Notes under the pieces: generated by a model
Databases searched by the model: none
What the model saw: only the letters and a program-made list of their open reading frames with translations
What the model was told of the DNA's origin: nothing
Program-made: the position numbers and the translations under genes
DNA from: Muribaculaceae bacterium
Lineage (GTDB): Bacteria > Bacteroidota > Bacteroidia > Bacteroidales > Muribaculaceae
Assembly (NCBI GenBank): GCA_017557665.1
Contig: JAFYYI010000029.1
Location: 1 to 58,877, forward strand
Direction: 5' to 3'
Length of the DNA stretch: 58,877 nucleotides
Shown here: positions 17,144 through 26,837 of the stretch, piece after piece
How positions within the stretch are numbered: position 1 is the stretch's first letter
Layout: every line of letters begins with the position of its first letter

Positions 17144-19216
17144 ATGGAGTATAGACTGCATAGTGAATATGAACCGACGGGCGACCAACCGCAGGCGATT
17201 GCCGAGCTAGCCGGGGGCGTGAATGACGGCGTGCCCTACCAGACGTTGCTGGGTGTGACAGGCTCGGGTAAAACCTTTACCATGGCCAATGTCATCGCAC
17301 AAACGGGCCGTCCTACCCTGGTCTTGTCTCACAACAAGACACTGGCAGCACAGCTGTATGCCGAGTTCAAGAGTTTCTTCCCTGAAAATGCGGTGCATTA
17401 CTTCGTCTCCTATTACGACTACTACCAGCCTGAGGCATATATTCCCTCGACCGACAAATACATCGAGAAAGACCTGGCCATCAATGACGAAATTGAGCGG
17501 CTCAGGCTCTCGACAGTGACGGCACTGCTGAGCGGACGACGCGACATCGTCGTCGTGTCAAGCGTGTCGTGCCTCTACGGTATGGGTAACCCCGAGGACA
17601 TCACTGCCAATGCCATCGAACTGAAAGTGGGTCAAGAGATTGGTCGCGACGAATTGCTGCACCGACTGGTGGATGCCTTGTACTCACGCAGCGATACAGA
17701 ACTGAGGATGGGCACCTTCCGCGTCAAGGGTGACACGGTTGACGTGTTCCTCAGTGACGAAGACATCATGTTGAGGGTCATCTTCTGGGGCAATGAAATT
17801 GAACGTATTCAAGTTCTCGACAGCGAGACGCAGATGCCCACCGAAGACGTTGAGGGTTTCAAGATTTTCCCAGCCAACATCTTTGTGACGACCAAAGAGC
17901 GGATGCGCGCTGCCATGGGTCAGATTGACCTCGACCGCGAGAACCAGGTGGCCGCCTTTGCACGCGAGAACCGCTTTGCCGAGGCCAAGCGTCTGAACGA
18001 GCGCGTGACCTATGACATGGAGATGATGCGCGAGGTGGGTTACTGCTCAGGCATCGAGAACTATAGCCGCTACTTTGACGGGCGCCGTCCCGGCATGCGC
18101 CCCTTCTGCCTGTTGGATTATTTCCCTGACGATTTTCTCACCATCATCGATGAGAGCCATGTGACCGTACCACAGATCCGCGCCATGTATGGCGGCGACC
18201 AGTCGCGCAAGACCAACCTGGTGCATTACGGTTTCCGCCTTGAAGCAGCATTGGACAACCGTCCACTGAGGTTTGAGGAATTTGAGACCTTGACCCACCA
18301 GACCATCTACGTGAGCGCCACACCGGCTGACTACGAGCTGAATAAGAGTGAGGGTATCATCACTGAGCAGCTCATCCGCCCGACGGGTCTGCTCGACCCA
18401 CAGATTATCGTGCGTCCTTCCCAAGGGCAGGTCGATGACCTGGTAGAAGAGATTCAGCTGCGTATCGAACGCAGCGAGCGCACGCTGGTCACCACGCTGA
18501 CCAAGCGCATGGCCGAGGAGTTGAGCGACTACCTCAAGCGGCTGGATATCCGCACTGCCTATATGCACAGCGACGTCGAGACCATGGAGCGCATCGAAAT
18601 CATTGACAACCTGCGAGCCGGTGCTATCGACGTGCTCGTGGGTGTGAACTTGTTGCGTGAAGGCCTTGATTTGCCCGAAGTGTCTCTTGTCGCCATCCTC
18701 GATGCCGACAAGGAAGGATTCCTACGCAGCCGTCGCTCGTTGACACAGACGGCTGGACGCGCCGCACGCAACCTGAACGGAACCGTCATCATGTATGCCG
18801 ACAACATCACCGACTCGATGCGGCAGACCATAGACGAGACCGAACGCCGCCGCAGTCTGCAGCTCAAGTACAACGAGGAACACAACATCACACCCACCGC
18901 CATCATCAAGGCGCGCACGGCTATTATCGGCCAGGATACCGACATGCGGCATCCGACGACGCCCAGCCGTCACAACCAGGGCATCATACCATCGGCACCA
19001 ACATCCGAAATGCGCTATACCGAGGAGTTTGACAGCAGTGCAGGCGTTGCCGCTGATCCTGTTGTCGCCTACATGAGCGGCAAGGACATGCAAGCCGCCA
19101 TCGACCGCTTGAAGACCCAGATGATTGAGGCCGCCAAACGCATGGACTTCCTCGAGGCAGCACAATATCGCGACGAAATCCTGAAGTTGGAGGAGATGAT
19201 GAGGGATCGAGATTAA
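17144..19216 (+). CDS. uvrB: Excinuclease ABC subunit B
   Basis: 690 aa, normal length. It verifies DNA damage after loading by UvrA and positions UvrC for dual incision in nucleotide excision repair. Walker A is GVTGSGKT (37-44). The damage-sensing beta-hairpin region YYDYYQPEAYIPSTDKYIEKD is intact, as are the helicase motifs DESHVTVPQI, GVNLLREGLDLPEVSLVAILDADKEG and QTAGRAARN. The C-terminal UVR domain that contacts UvrC is present (LKTQMIEAAKRMDFLEAAQYRDEI). It is followed after 13 nt by ygiQ, so the two may be read together. Confidence 0.97.
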   Translation: MEYRLHSEYEPTGDQPQAIAELAGGVNDGVPYQTLLGVTGSGKTFTMANVIAQTGRPTLVLSHNKTLAAQLYAEFKSFFPENAVHYFVSYYDYYQPEAYIPSTDKYIEKDLAINDEIERLRLSTVTALLSGRRDIVVVSSVSCLYGMGNPEDITANAIELKVGQEIGRDELLHRLVDALYSRSDTELRMGTFRVKGDTVDVFLSDEDIMLRVIFWGNEIERIQVLDSETQMPTEDVEGFKIFPANIFVTTKERMRAAMGQIDLDRENQVAAFARENRFAEAKRLNERVTYDMEMMREVGYCSGIENYSRYFDGRRPGMRPFCLLDYFPDDFLTIIDESHVTVPQIRAMYGGDQSRKTNLVHYGFRLEAALDNRPLRFEEFETLTHQTIYVSATPADYELNKSEGIITEQLIRPTGLLDPQIIVRPSQGQVDDLVEEIQLRIERSERTLVTTLTKRMAEELSDYLKRLDIRTAYMHSDVETMERIEIIDNLRAGAIDVLVGVNLLREGLDLPEVSLVAILDADKEGFLRSRRSLTQTAGRAARNLNGTVIMYADNITDSMRQTIDETERRRSLQLKYNEEHNITPTAIIKARTAIIGQDTDMRHPTTPSRHNQGIIPSAPTSEMRYTEEFDSSAGVAADPVVAYMSGKDMQAAIDRLKTQMIEAAKRMDFLEAAQYRDEILKLEEMMRDRD

Positions 19217-19233
19217 TGATTAGGGATTAGTGA
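19211..19233 (+). repeat. GATTAG-type repeat at the uvrB/ygiQ junction
   Basis: GATTAATGATTAGGGATTAG followed by TGA, overlapping the uvrB stop region and the GTG start of the next gene. It is the same unit as at 15512-15600 and 40768-40790. Confidence 0.55.
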
Positions 19234-21074
19234 AACAGGATAAGCGACATAGTGACCATCACGTCAAGGGACAATGGCTGCCGACAACCAAGAAGGAAAT
19301 GGAGCACTTGGGTTGGGAGCAGGCTGATGTCATCCTGTTCACGGGCGATGCCTATATCGACCATCCGTCGATGGGTACCGCCGTCATCGGGCGCGTGCTG
19401 GAGGCTCATGGCTATAAAGTCGCTATCGTGCCACAGCCCAACTGGCGCGATGACCTGCGCGACTTCAAGAAACTAGGCAAGCCACGACTTTTCTTCGGTG
19501 TTTCGGCCGGAGCCATGGACTCGATGGTGAACCATTATACCGCTGCCCGCCGCAAGCGCAGCGACGATGCCTACACCCCTGAAGGCCGTGCTGGAGCCCG
19601 TCCAGACTATCCCACCATCGTCTATTGCGATATCCTGAAGCGTCTCTTCCCTGACGTGCCTGTCGTCGCAGGCGGTATCGAAGTGTCGTTGAGACGCCTG
19701 GCCCATTACGACTACTGGCAGGACAAACTGAGGCCCTCCATCTTGATGGATTGTCAGGCTGACCTATTGGTCTACGGCATGGGTGAGTTGCCCAACATCG
19801 CCATTGCCGAAGCCCTGGCAGCCGGAAAACCCGTCGACGAACTGACCGACATTCCCCAGACCGTCGTGCGCCGTCCGAAAAGTGAACTGCCTGTCGTCAA
19901 TACGGATACTGACGTGGTGCTGCACCCTTATGAGGAATGCCAAAAGTCCAAAAAGGCTCAAGCCGAAAATTTCAAGACGATAGAAGTAGAGAGCAACCTG
20001 TGGCACGGTCACAATGTGTGGCAAGCAACCGGTAACATCGCCGTGAAGGTGAACCGCACCAATCCGCCGATGACCACCGAACAGATTGATGCCTCGTTTG
20101 ACCTGCCCTATACCCGTCTGCCCCACCCCCGTTATCAAGGCAAGCGGATTCCCGCCTATGAGATGATTCGCCATTCGGTGTGCATGCACCGGGGTTGTTT
20201 CGGCGGTTGCGCCTTCTGTACCATCAGTGCCCATCAGGGAAAATTCATCGCCTCACGCAGCAAGGCGTCTATCCTGCGTGAAGTCAAACAGGTGGTTCAG
20301 ATGGAAGATTTCAAGGGCTACATCAGCGACTTGGGCGGTCCCAGCGCCAACATGTACGGCATGCACGGCAAGGATCAGAAACGCTGCCAACGCTGTCAGC
20401 GTCCGTCATGCCTGCATCCTCAGCCCTGCAGCAATCTTAACACCGACCACAGTCAGTTACTTGACATCTATCACGCCGTAGATGCCCTGCCTGAAGTGAA
20501 AAAATCGTTCATTGGCAGCGGTGTTCGTTATGACCTGTCGATGCACCGAACTGGCGACCCTCACATTGACAAAGTCAATGCACGGTATAACGAAGAACTC
20601 ATCCGCTTCCACGTGTCGGGCCGATTGAAAGTCGCACCCGAGCACACCAGCGACGAGGTGTTGATGCTGATGCGCAAACCTTCGTTTGAATTATTCAAGC
20701 GCTTCAAAGCGTTGTTTGACCGCGTGAACACAAAGTTCAATTTGCGTCAACAACTCATCCCCTACTTCATATCCTCCCATCCCGGCTGCCATGAGGCCGA
20801 CATGGCCGAGTTGGCTGCCATCACCAAGGAGCTTGACTTCCGCCTGGAGCAAGTGCAGGACTTCACACCCACGCCGATGACCATCTCCACCGAGACCTAT
20901 TACACCGGCTATCACCCTTATACGCTGAAGCCCGTGTATTGCGCCAAGACACCGATAGAAAAACAGGCCCAACGGCTGTTCTTCTTCTGGTATGACCGCA
21001 AGAACCGCTCTGCCATCACTGCGGCCTTGAAACGCATCCATCGAAGCGATCTGCTACGCAAACTGTATCCTTGA
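19230..21074 (+). CDS. ygiQ: YgiQ-family radical SAM protein
   Basis: 614 aa. This is a large radical SAM family of unknown reaction with an N-terminal YgiQ domain, seen here as QWLPTTKKEMEHLGWEQADVILFTGDAYIDHP. The cluster-binding motif is CFGGCAFC (Cys323, Cys327, Cys330). A second group of cysteines (RCQRCQRPSC) follows about 70 residues later and could bind another metal site. The start is GTG at 19230: a stop codon lies just upstream in frame and the first ATG (19299) would cut the conserved N-terminus. Part of the start region is made of the GATTAG repeat, which may have recruited this GTG. Confidence 0.9.
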   Translation: MKQDKRHSDHHVKGQWLPTTKKEMEHLGWEQADVILFTGDAYIDHPSMGTAVIGRVLEAHGYKVAIVPQPNWRDDLRDFKKLGKPRLFFGVSAGAMDSMVNHYTAARRKRSDDAYTPEGRAGARPDYPTIVYCDILKRLFPDVPVVAGGIEVSLRRLAHYDYWQDKLRPSILMDCQADLLVYGMGELPNIAIAEALAAGKPVDELTDIPQTVVRRPKSELPVVNTDTDVVLHPYEECQKSKKAQAENFKTIEVESNLWHGHNVWQATGNIAVKVNRTNPPMTTEQIDASFDLPYTRLPHPRYQGKRIPAYEMIRHSVCMHRGCFGGCAFCTISAHQGKFIASRSKASILREVKQVVQMEDFKGYISDLGGPSANMYGMHGKDQKRCQRCQRPSCLHPQPCSNLNTDHSQLLDIYHAVDALPEVKKSFIGSGVRYDLSMHRTGDPHIDKVNARYNEELIRFHVSGRLKVAPEHTSDEVLMLMRKPSFELFKRFKALFDRVNTKFNLRQQLIPYFISSHPGCHEADMAELAAITKELDFRLEQVQDFTPTPMTISTETYYTGYHPYTLKPVYCAKTPIEKQAQRLFFFWYDRKNRSAITAALKRIHRSDLLRKLYP

Positions 21075-21099
21075 CTTCGCCTTGTGTACCGCAAAGAAC

Positions 21100-21121
21100 G
21101 AGACGCAAGATTTTGCGTCTC
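21100..21121. repeat. Dispersed palindrome, copy 1 (intergenic)
   Basis: GAGACGCA and TGCGTCTC arms around AGATTT, followed by TAC. A near-identical copy (loop AGATTC) occurs at 28610-28631 inside a coding region. Confidence 0.8.
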
Positions 21122-21143
21122 TACAAAACAAAATGACAATCGC

Positions 21144-21692
21144 ATGATGAAATCTGTCAGAATTTTTATGGCCACCTTGCTGCTAGTGTCCAGCCTAACT
21201 GTCCAAGCCGGTGACGATGCCTTGAGGCACACGACCGATGTATTGTGCCTGCTGCCCGACGCCACAGCACTGGGCGTGACTATAGCCAAGCACGATACCG
21301 AGGGCATGAAACAACTGGGCTTGAGCACCGCTACTTGCCTCGCCTTGAATTATGGGCTGGAACTCTGCATCCGCAAGGACCGTCCTGACGGGACAGGTCA
21401 CCACGCCTTCCCCAGCACCCACACGGCAGTCGCCTTCAACGGTTCTACCTTCCTGATGAAACGCTACGGATGGAAATGGGGCGTGCCAGCCTACGTCGTG
21501 TCAAGTTTCGTTGCCTGGGGACGTGTCAAGAGCGACCGCCATGACTGGTGGGATGTGCTGGGCGGAGCTGCCATCGGTGCTGGTACGGCCTATATCTTCA
21601 CGAAGCCTTTTGTCAAGGACGTTGATGTGAGCATCGCTCCCACCGCCTTTGGAGAGAGCGGCTACGGACTAACGGCAACTATCCAATTCTAA
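21144..21692 (+). CDS. PAP2-family phosphatase (exported)
   Basis: 182 aa from the ATG at 21144 (a second ATG follows at once). An ATG at 21084 would put the dispersed palindrome into the protein and spoil the signal peptide, so it is rejected. The N-terminus MMKSVRIFMATLLLVSSLTVQAG is a signal peptide. The acid-phosphatase motifs are recognisable: RKDRPDG (motif 1), FPSTHTAVAF (motif 2, with PSTH instead of the common PSGH) and GRVKSDRHDWWDVLGGAAIGAG (motif 3, catalytic His). Such enzymes remove phosphate from lipid pyrophosphates or lipid A; the substrate here is unknown. The Gly-to-Thr change in PSGH is worth noting but may be tolerated. Confidence 0.82.
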   Translation: MMKSVRIFMATLLLVSSLTVQAGDDALRHTTDVLCLLPDATALGVTIAKHDTEGMKQLGLSTATCLALNYGLELCIRKDRPDGTGHHAFPSTHTAVAFNGSTFLMKRYGWKWGVPAYVVSSFVAWGRVKSDRHDWWDVLGGAAIGAGTAYIFTKPFVKDVDVSIAPTAFGESGYGLTATIQF

Positions 21693-21767
21693 CCAGCTGA
21701 AATAACAGAGATTTCTGAGAAAACCGGATTAACGGCGATTCGGGAAGTTACTCACTACAATAAAAAA

Positions 21768-21794
21768 TCGGGAGGCCATTGATTGGTCTCCCGA
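21768..21794. terminator. Bidirectional terminator between the PAP2 and Omp28-T9SS genes
   Basis: TCGGGAGGCCA pairs with TGGTCTCCCGA around a 5-nt loop. It is followed by CTCTTTGTT on the plus strand and TTTTTTATTG on the minus strand, and lies between convergent genes. Confidence 0.85.
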
Positions 21795-21823
21795 CTCTTT
21801 GTTATTGCGTATTCAGCAGACGC

Positions 21824-23641
21824 TTACTTCACGAGGACTTTCCTGGAAGAACCGTCACTCATCTTAACGATGTTGATGCCCGGTTGCAGGGAATCGTGAC
21901 GGCGTCCCATGATGTCGTAATACTCAACAGGCACCGCATTGGGATCGATGACAATCTCATCCACACCGTCGCTCACCTTGAACGTGAAGACATCGGCATT
22001 GTTCACAAACATGTCAGTGAAACCATTGACATAATTAGTGATCGGTCGACTGACGAAGGCAACCACACGCAGTTTTTCCCAGTTCCAGTCAGCGGGAATC
22101 TGAACGCGATAGTTGTTCTTGTAGGTGCCATCGGTTCTGTTGAGTGATTCACCCTTGACTGAGCCGAGCGCCATACGGAAGACACCATTGTGAATATAAT
22201 TATTCACCCAACTTCCAGCATTCAACTGGCGAGCATAAAGGCTGTCTTCAACCACATAAACGGTGAGTTTAGCATCCTCGCCCATCATAGCGTCGAAGTC
22301 GCGCGACACCCTACCGTGAATCGATACGGTTGCCATGCGGGTCTCCTCGTTGAATGAGCAATCACCCTTGATTTCGACAAAAGTGGGCATCGCGTCGGAA
22401 ATGTGGTCAAAGAAAGCGCCCAATTCCGAAGCCACCATATCATGATACTGCTCATAGTAACCCAAACCGTTCACGATGTTCACGTCATCTTCCCATCCCG
22501 TGCTGCGGTCGAACGCTCCTGAAGGATAGGAGATGGAGCCACCTGTCAGGTAGACCATAATCGAGTCGGCCTGATCGGAACGGAAGGGGTCAATACCCGT
22601 ACCCAGATTGCCGTGGATACCCACCCAGATGACGTCATCGCGCTGGGCAATGAGTTTGCTGAGCATCGAGTTACCCAGCGGGCAATAGGTGCAATAGGTT
22701 GACGTGAGTTGCTCCACCAAGTGTTTCTGGCGTGGATAGATATACTTGTAGGCGACAAATTCAGCCTCTTCAGATACAGGATTCTCGAGAGGTTGGCCGT
22801 CGACCGATGTCACTTGAACCTTCAACACATGTTCACCCGACTCGAGGTCTTCGGTGGGAATGCTGCCATTGATGGTGCAGTAACCGTCAACAAAGGGCTC
22901 ATCATTAGTCATGGTGGCCACCAGATTGTCATCAAACAGCACATCAATTCCAAGGCCATTGGCATCAATCTGCTTGATACCTCTGTTGTTGAGGTCCAAA
23001 CTGAACGGCAAGGATTCGCCGACACGCACATAGGGCCTGGTCTGTAACCCGTAGGCCAGAATCTTATAGTCAGGATAACTGTCTTTTTCAACCACACACT
23101 GGAGGCTTAAGTTGCCCAGGTCCATGGTATTGGCAGACTTCCATTTGTAGGCACTGCCCACCTTGGTGTAGGTGTAAGTGTCGTAGGGGGTTCCCAGCTT
23201 GACAAACGACAGCGGTTTTGTGCCAGCCGTCTGCTGGTAGTAAAAGCCCACCAGCAACTTATGGCCTTCCTCGAGGTTAATGTCATAGGGTGTTTCCAAC
23301 TGGACGGTATTCCAGCCGGTTCCTGTCATCTCACAAGTCCACTCGGTGCGATCACCATACTTGTTGTTGTCGGTCACGGGAATCACAAAGACCCTAGTAA
23401 TCGTTGCCGACTCGGCGAGACCGACACGAATGGCCACAATCTTGCCGCCCTGGAAAATATCCAGTTCCTCGGGTTCAAGAATGATAGCGATAGAGCGTGT
23501 GCCCGCCGTGGTTGTGGGAGCATTGCCCTCACTGGCAATGCTGTCACCACTGTAATGCCCCATAATCTTCTGAACGGGTTGAGCGCTCAGCACAATGGGG
23601 AACAGTAATGCTGAAAACAATAAAAGTATCGATTTCTTCAT
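21824..23641 (-). CDS. Omp28-related secreted protein with T9SS C-terminal domain
   Basis: 605 aa. Signal peptide MKKSILLLFSALLFPIVLSAQ, then a beta-sandwich-like region, then an Omp28/thioredoxin-like region around residue 320 with CTYCPLGNSMLSKL (C-x2-C) and VIWVGIHGNLGTG. The C-terminus (VEYYDIMGRR, GINIVKMSDGSSRKVLVK) is a type IX secretion sorting domain, so it is probably placed on the cell surface. It is the last gene of a five-gene minus-strand cluster; the neighbouring gene at 24364 encodes a second, smaller Omp28 protein with the same CxxC feature. The spacing of two residues in CxxC fits a thiol role, but no activity is established for Omp28 proteins. Confidence 0.82.
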   Translation of the reverse strand: MKKSILLLFSALLFPIVLSAQPVQKIMGHYSGDSIASEGNAPTTTAGTRSIAIILEPEELDIFQGGKIVAIRVGLAESATITRVFVIPVTDNNKYGDRTEWTCEMTGTGWNTVQLETPYDINLEEGHKLLVGFYYQQTAGTKPLSFVKLGTPYDTYTYTKVGSAYKWKSANTMDLGNLSLQCVVEKDSYPDYKILAYGLQTRPYVRVGESLPFSLDLNNRGIKQIDANGLGIDVLFDDNLVATMTNDEPFVDGYCTINGSIPTEDLESGEHVLKVQVTSVDGQPLENPVSEEAEFVAYKYIYPRQKHLVEQLTSTYCTYCPLGNSMLSKLIAQRDDVIWVGIHGNLGTGIDPFRSDQADSIMVYLTGGSISYPSGAFDRSTGWEDDVNIVNGLGYYEQYHDMVASELGAFFDHISDAMPTFVEIKGDCSFNEETRMATVSIHGRVSRDFDAMMGEDAKLTVYVVEDSLYARQLNAGSWVNNYIHNGVFRMALGSVKGESLNRTDGTYKNNYRVQIPADWNWEKLRVVAFVSRPITNYVNGFTDMFVNNADVFTFKVSDGVDEIVIDPNAVPVEYYDIMGRRHDSLQPGINIVKMSDGSSRKVLVK

Positions 23642-23664
23642 AGTTACATTGGTATGATATTAGA

Positions 23665-24351
23665 TTAATTGCTCAAAATCATATCTATCAAGGCATTGAC
23701 ATCGGCGATATTCACCTCATTGTCATCATTCACATCTCCCGCCTCATTGGTCGTTCCCGTGAGGATCTGATTGATGAGTTCATTGACGTCGGCGATATTC
23801 ACCTCACCGTCACCGTTCACGTCACCCTTTTTAGGCTCCGGACCGGGGATATCACCCTTGACGAACTTGATAGTCAATGACGGGCCAAAATCCTTGTGGA
23901 TATAAACGGGAGGGAAGCCACCCATCTTCATCAACAATTCAATGGTCAGATTCACAACACAGGTGCCGTCGGCCGTGGGGAACCACTCGCTCTGAATATT
24001 CTGGGTTTCGCCCATCAACTGGCCAGAGCCTGTCATGTATTCGCCTACCTCGGCAGCATAATTACAGTTAGTGGGAAAGCAAATCTGGTAAGAACCGTTA
24101 TCAATTTGCTCAACATTGTAAATCACCCTAAGCCAATCAGACGAGCCATTGGTGTTCTTGACCGAAATGCCTGAATAGATGACCTCGGATGCTTCATCAA
24201 ACTGTTCAACCGTGTTGACGACGACCGTTGCACCGTTTTCCAGCACATTGCCATTAGCATCCACAAAGACATAACTCATATTGATGTCTTGGGCTGATAC
24301 AGTCATGGCCAACGCCACCAGACTGAAAACAAAAGTAAAAAATCTCTTCAT
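23665..24351 (-). CDS. Secreted dockerin-repeat protein
   Basis: 228 aa with signal peptide MKRFFTFVFSLVALAMTVSAQ. The C-terminal ~60 residues hold two calcium-loop repeats, GDVNGDGEVNIADVNELINQIL and DVNDDNEVNIADVNALIDMIL, the pattern of a type I dockerin (D-x-N-x-D-G-x-V-x-x-x-D). Bacteroidales use such repeats in surface proteins without having a classical cellulosome; the partner is unknown. The N-terminal ~150 residues are beta-rich and unrecognised. It lies 12 nt from the Omp28 lipoprotein gene and 23 nt from the Omp28-T9SS gene, so it is almost certainly co-transcribed with them. Confidence 0.82.
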   Translation of the reverse strand: MKRFFTFVFSLVALAMTVSAQDINMSYVFVDANGNVLENGATVVVNTVEQFDEASEVIYSGISVKNTNGSSDWLRVIYNVEQIDNGSYQICFPTNCNYAAEVGEYMTGSGQLMGETQNIQSEWFPTADGTCVVNLTIELLMKMGGFPPVYIHKDFGPSLTIKFVKGDIPGPEPKKGDVNGDGEVNIADVNELINQILTGTTNEAGDVNDDNEVNIADVNALIDMILSN

Positions 24352-24363
24352 ATCTATATTAAT

Positions 24364-25164
24364 TTAGTAGTCAATCAATTTTTTCTTTGCCACCTGCTTC
24401 ACTCCGTTATCATCATAGAGGAAAACAACAAACGCGCAATGCTCGGGCACCCAAGCGGGATCCAATTTGAACTCATAAGTCTTCATGGCCACCTGGCCGT
24501 GGTCCACGCTCACATCGTCACCCCAAGGGTCATTTATGCTGGCGCGGAACACATGCATGTGGTTGTAATGCTCGTCTCTTATATTGTTAGGCATTGTCTG
24601 GAAACTGTCGATACTGTCCTCAATCAGCCACACCTGCAGTTTGCCTGAAACATGTGCCGAGTCCAGACCGATGGTCTGCACTTCAACCCTGGAGTTTCGA
24701 GTCTCATCATCATAAGACGGGAGCATATTTAATGACACTGGAGCCTTGAGACCTATCTCATAATTCACTCCAGCGCCCCAATCGGTATAGTTGAACCCCA
24801 TCGGGCCATAGAGCCTGTCCACCAGTCCGATGGGTTGGGCTGACAAGCCCCAACGGACAAAATACTGGTTACCCACCTCGGTGTACAGCGGAGTCGGCGA
24901 GCCGTCCTTTTCTTTGGAGAACGGTCCGGAATGGATGGCGACAGCAATTACCACCGAGTCACCGTATTGCTCCACCAAGCGTTCAATTTCCTCGGTGGCG
25001 CGAGGACAGTTCATGCAGTATTGACCGGTATAGTCCTCGATGAGAACGGCACGTCCCACCTCGGGAGGCTCCACATAGGTCAAACGCTCGTCCAGCGGCA
25101 CATTGTCACACGCAGCGAGCAGCAACACGGTCAATGTCCATATCGTCAAGTGTATCTTCTTCAT
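24364..25164 (-). CDS. Omp28-family lipoprotein
   Basis: 266 aa. The lipobox is LLLAAC (Cys19). The thioredoxin-like start AVLIEDYTGQYCMNCPRATEEIERLVEQYGDSVVIAVAIH includes a C-x2-C at a redox-like position. This is the Omp28 layout, an outer-membrane lipoprotein family of Bacteroidetes. It lies 3 nt downstream of the DUF6029 gene, so translation is probably coupled. With the TlpA-like protein at the head of the operon, the cluster contains three thiol-disulfide-type domains. Confidence 0.85.
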   Translation of the reverse strand: MKKIHLTIWTLTVLLLAACDNVPLDERLTYVEPPEVGRAVLIEDYTGQYCMNCPRATEEIERLVEQYGDSVVIAVAIHSGPFSKEKDGSPTPLYTEVGNQYFVRWGLSAQPIGLVDRLYGPMGFNYTDWGAGVNYEIGLKAPVSLNMLPSYDDETRNSRVEVQTIGLDSAHVSGKLQVWLIEDSIDSFQTMPNNIRDEHYNHMHVFRASINDPWGDDVSVDHGQVAMKTYEFKLDPAWVPEHCAFVVFLYDDNGVKQVAKKKLIDY

Positions 25165-25167
25165 AGG

Positions 25168-26820
25168 TCAGAAAGTGTAATTATAGGATAACGTGAAACC
25201 GCGTGTAGCGGGCACCCAACGGCAGACGCCACCCGAGCAGTTGAAACCGGCGCGAGTGCGGCCGTATCCAGCCTGGATGCGGTGAGACTTGAGGTTGTAG
25301 GTCACCAATCCCTGATAGTAATGCAACTTGGTCTCGCCACAGTTCCACATATCGCTCACGGTGAACATCCAATGGGGAGCCCACGAAAGTTCGGCAAGGC
25401 CAAAGGCCCAATCCCCTTCATCACCCTCACAGAACCGGTACTGCAGTTCACAACGCAAAGTCAGTTTGGGAGAGAACTTATACTTGCCGTCGGCGATCAG
25501 GATGTTGCTCTTGATCATGCCGCCATGTCCCTCAACGACAGTCATGTTGTAGCGCTCGTTCATATACATGAAACTCAGAGAGAAATCACGTGTGAAGCGC
25601 TTTTCGATCTGCACGTCAATATCCTGGTAATAGGTCTCGTCACCCATCTTGAAGAAACTTGACTTGTAGCCGTCACTACCCATGACACGTCCTTCGGCAA
25701 CGGGATTCTTGATTTCGCTCTCGTCAATACCGCGCACATGGGAGATATTGAGTTTCAGTTTGGTACCATACTTGCCACCCAATGCCGTTCCTTTCTTGAA
25801 CGAATAGCCAAACTCGCCCTGGAACGCCCACTCACCATCTTGGTTGGTAGCATAAGGATACTGCGCTGCCAACGCATAAGTCTGGTCGTGGGTAAATGCC
25901 GGCAAGTGGTTAATGTAACTTGATGTACCCGTCATGTTGCGACGGCTGCGGAAAGACATTCCCTGGCTGCGCTTAGCCTGCAGCAGGATGCTCATTCCCT
26001 TCTTGGAATAAGAAGTGCTGAGCATCGCCACATGGCCCCGACCATAATGGTAACCATTATCAAATGAGGGATCCTGAGTCTTCTGGGCATACTCGGCAAG
26101 AATGTTGAAGCCCTTGCGCGTAAAACTCACGCGAGCATCCCATGCATTGACATACTTGGGCAGGTTCAGTTTGTGAGTCGCATCAACAAAAATGGCGTCA
26201 ACACTTGTTTTCTCGTGCTTGTTGACCCATGAGCCGCCCAGGGTGATGTGAGTGTCGTGGGCCTCCAGCGACTTGATGAACTGATCCAATTCCAGTTCCA
26301 GGTCAACACCCGAGACGAGGGCACTGTTATGGTGCCAATAGCGACGCTGCTTGCCCGAGAGGGCCTTCAACGTCACACCGCTCACGGGTTTGTAGACCAG
26401 ACGTCCGCCACGCAGGGCATTATCGATGCCCAGAGCGCGTTCCTCGTAGGTGCGCAGGATAAAGCCAGAGCCAAACTGCTCGTAATAGTCACCAGCGGTG
26501 AGTTCCACGTTCTTGTAGTGGCCCTTCACATAGAAGTGCGGCACGCCCCACCCCTTGAAATCGGTTTCGAAACCGGGCAAGGGATATTTCAAGAACTCAA
26601 ACCTGACCCCCGCATCGACATACTGGCTACCCAGTTTCAAGTCCACGTAGGTGTTGGTCAGCACCTTGTCATCGGAATGTTCGGTGCCAATCTTTTCATC
26701 GTCTTGCGGGACGAGGATATCACTTTGAACGCTTCCACTCAGGGTCACCTGAGAGAAAACGGGCAAGGCTGCCAGCAACATGACTGGCAGTATCAGGAGT
26801 ATTAGTTTTTTAGGGTTCAT
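25168..26820 (-). CDS. DUF6029-type outer-membrane beta-barrel protein
   Basis: 550 aa. Signal peptide MNPKKLILLILPVMLLAALPVFSQ, then amphipathic strands throughout (VTLSGSVQSDILVP, NVELTAGDYYEQFGSGFILRTYEERALGIDN) and an aromatic last strand (GFTLSYNYTF), as in outer-membrane barrels. I assign it to the Bacteroidetes family annotated DUF6029 by its overall pattern and by its usual place beside TlpA and Omp28 genes. Its function is unknown; a role as the membrane partner of the Omp28 proteins is a guess from gene order. Confidence 0.78.
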   Translation of the reverse strand: MNPKKLILLILPVMLLAALPVFSQVTLSGSVQSDILVPQDDEKIGTEHSDDKVLTNTYVDLKLGSQYVDAGVRFEFLKYPLPGFETDFKGWGVPHFYVKGHYKNVELTAGDYYEQFGSGFILRTYEERALGIDNALRGGRLVYKPVSGVTLKALSGKQRRYWHHNSALVSGVDLELELDQFIKSLEAHDTHITLGGSWVNKHEKTSVDAIFVDATHKLNLPKYVNAWDARVSFTRKGFNILAEYAQKTQDPSFDNGYHYGRGHVAMLSTSYSKKGMSILLQAKRSQGMSFRSRRNMTGTSSYINHLPAFTHDQTYALAAQYPYATNQDGEWAFQGEFGYSFKKGTALGGKYGTKLKLNISHVRGIDESEIKNPVAEGRVMGSDGYKSSFFKMGDETYYQDIDVQIEKRFTRDFSLSFMYMNERYNMTVVEGHGGMIKSNILIADGKYKFSPKLTLRCELQYRFCEGDEGDWAFGLAELSWAPHWMFTVSDMWNCGETKLHYYQGLVTYNLKSHRIQAGYGRTRAGFNCSGGVCRWVPATRGFTLSYNYTF

Positions 26821-26837
26821 TCTCGAGGTGATGCAAA

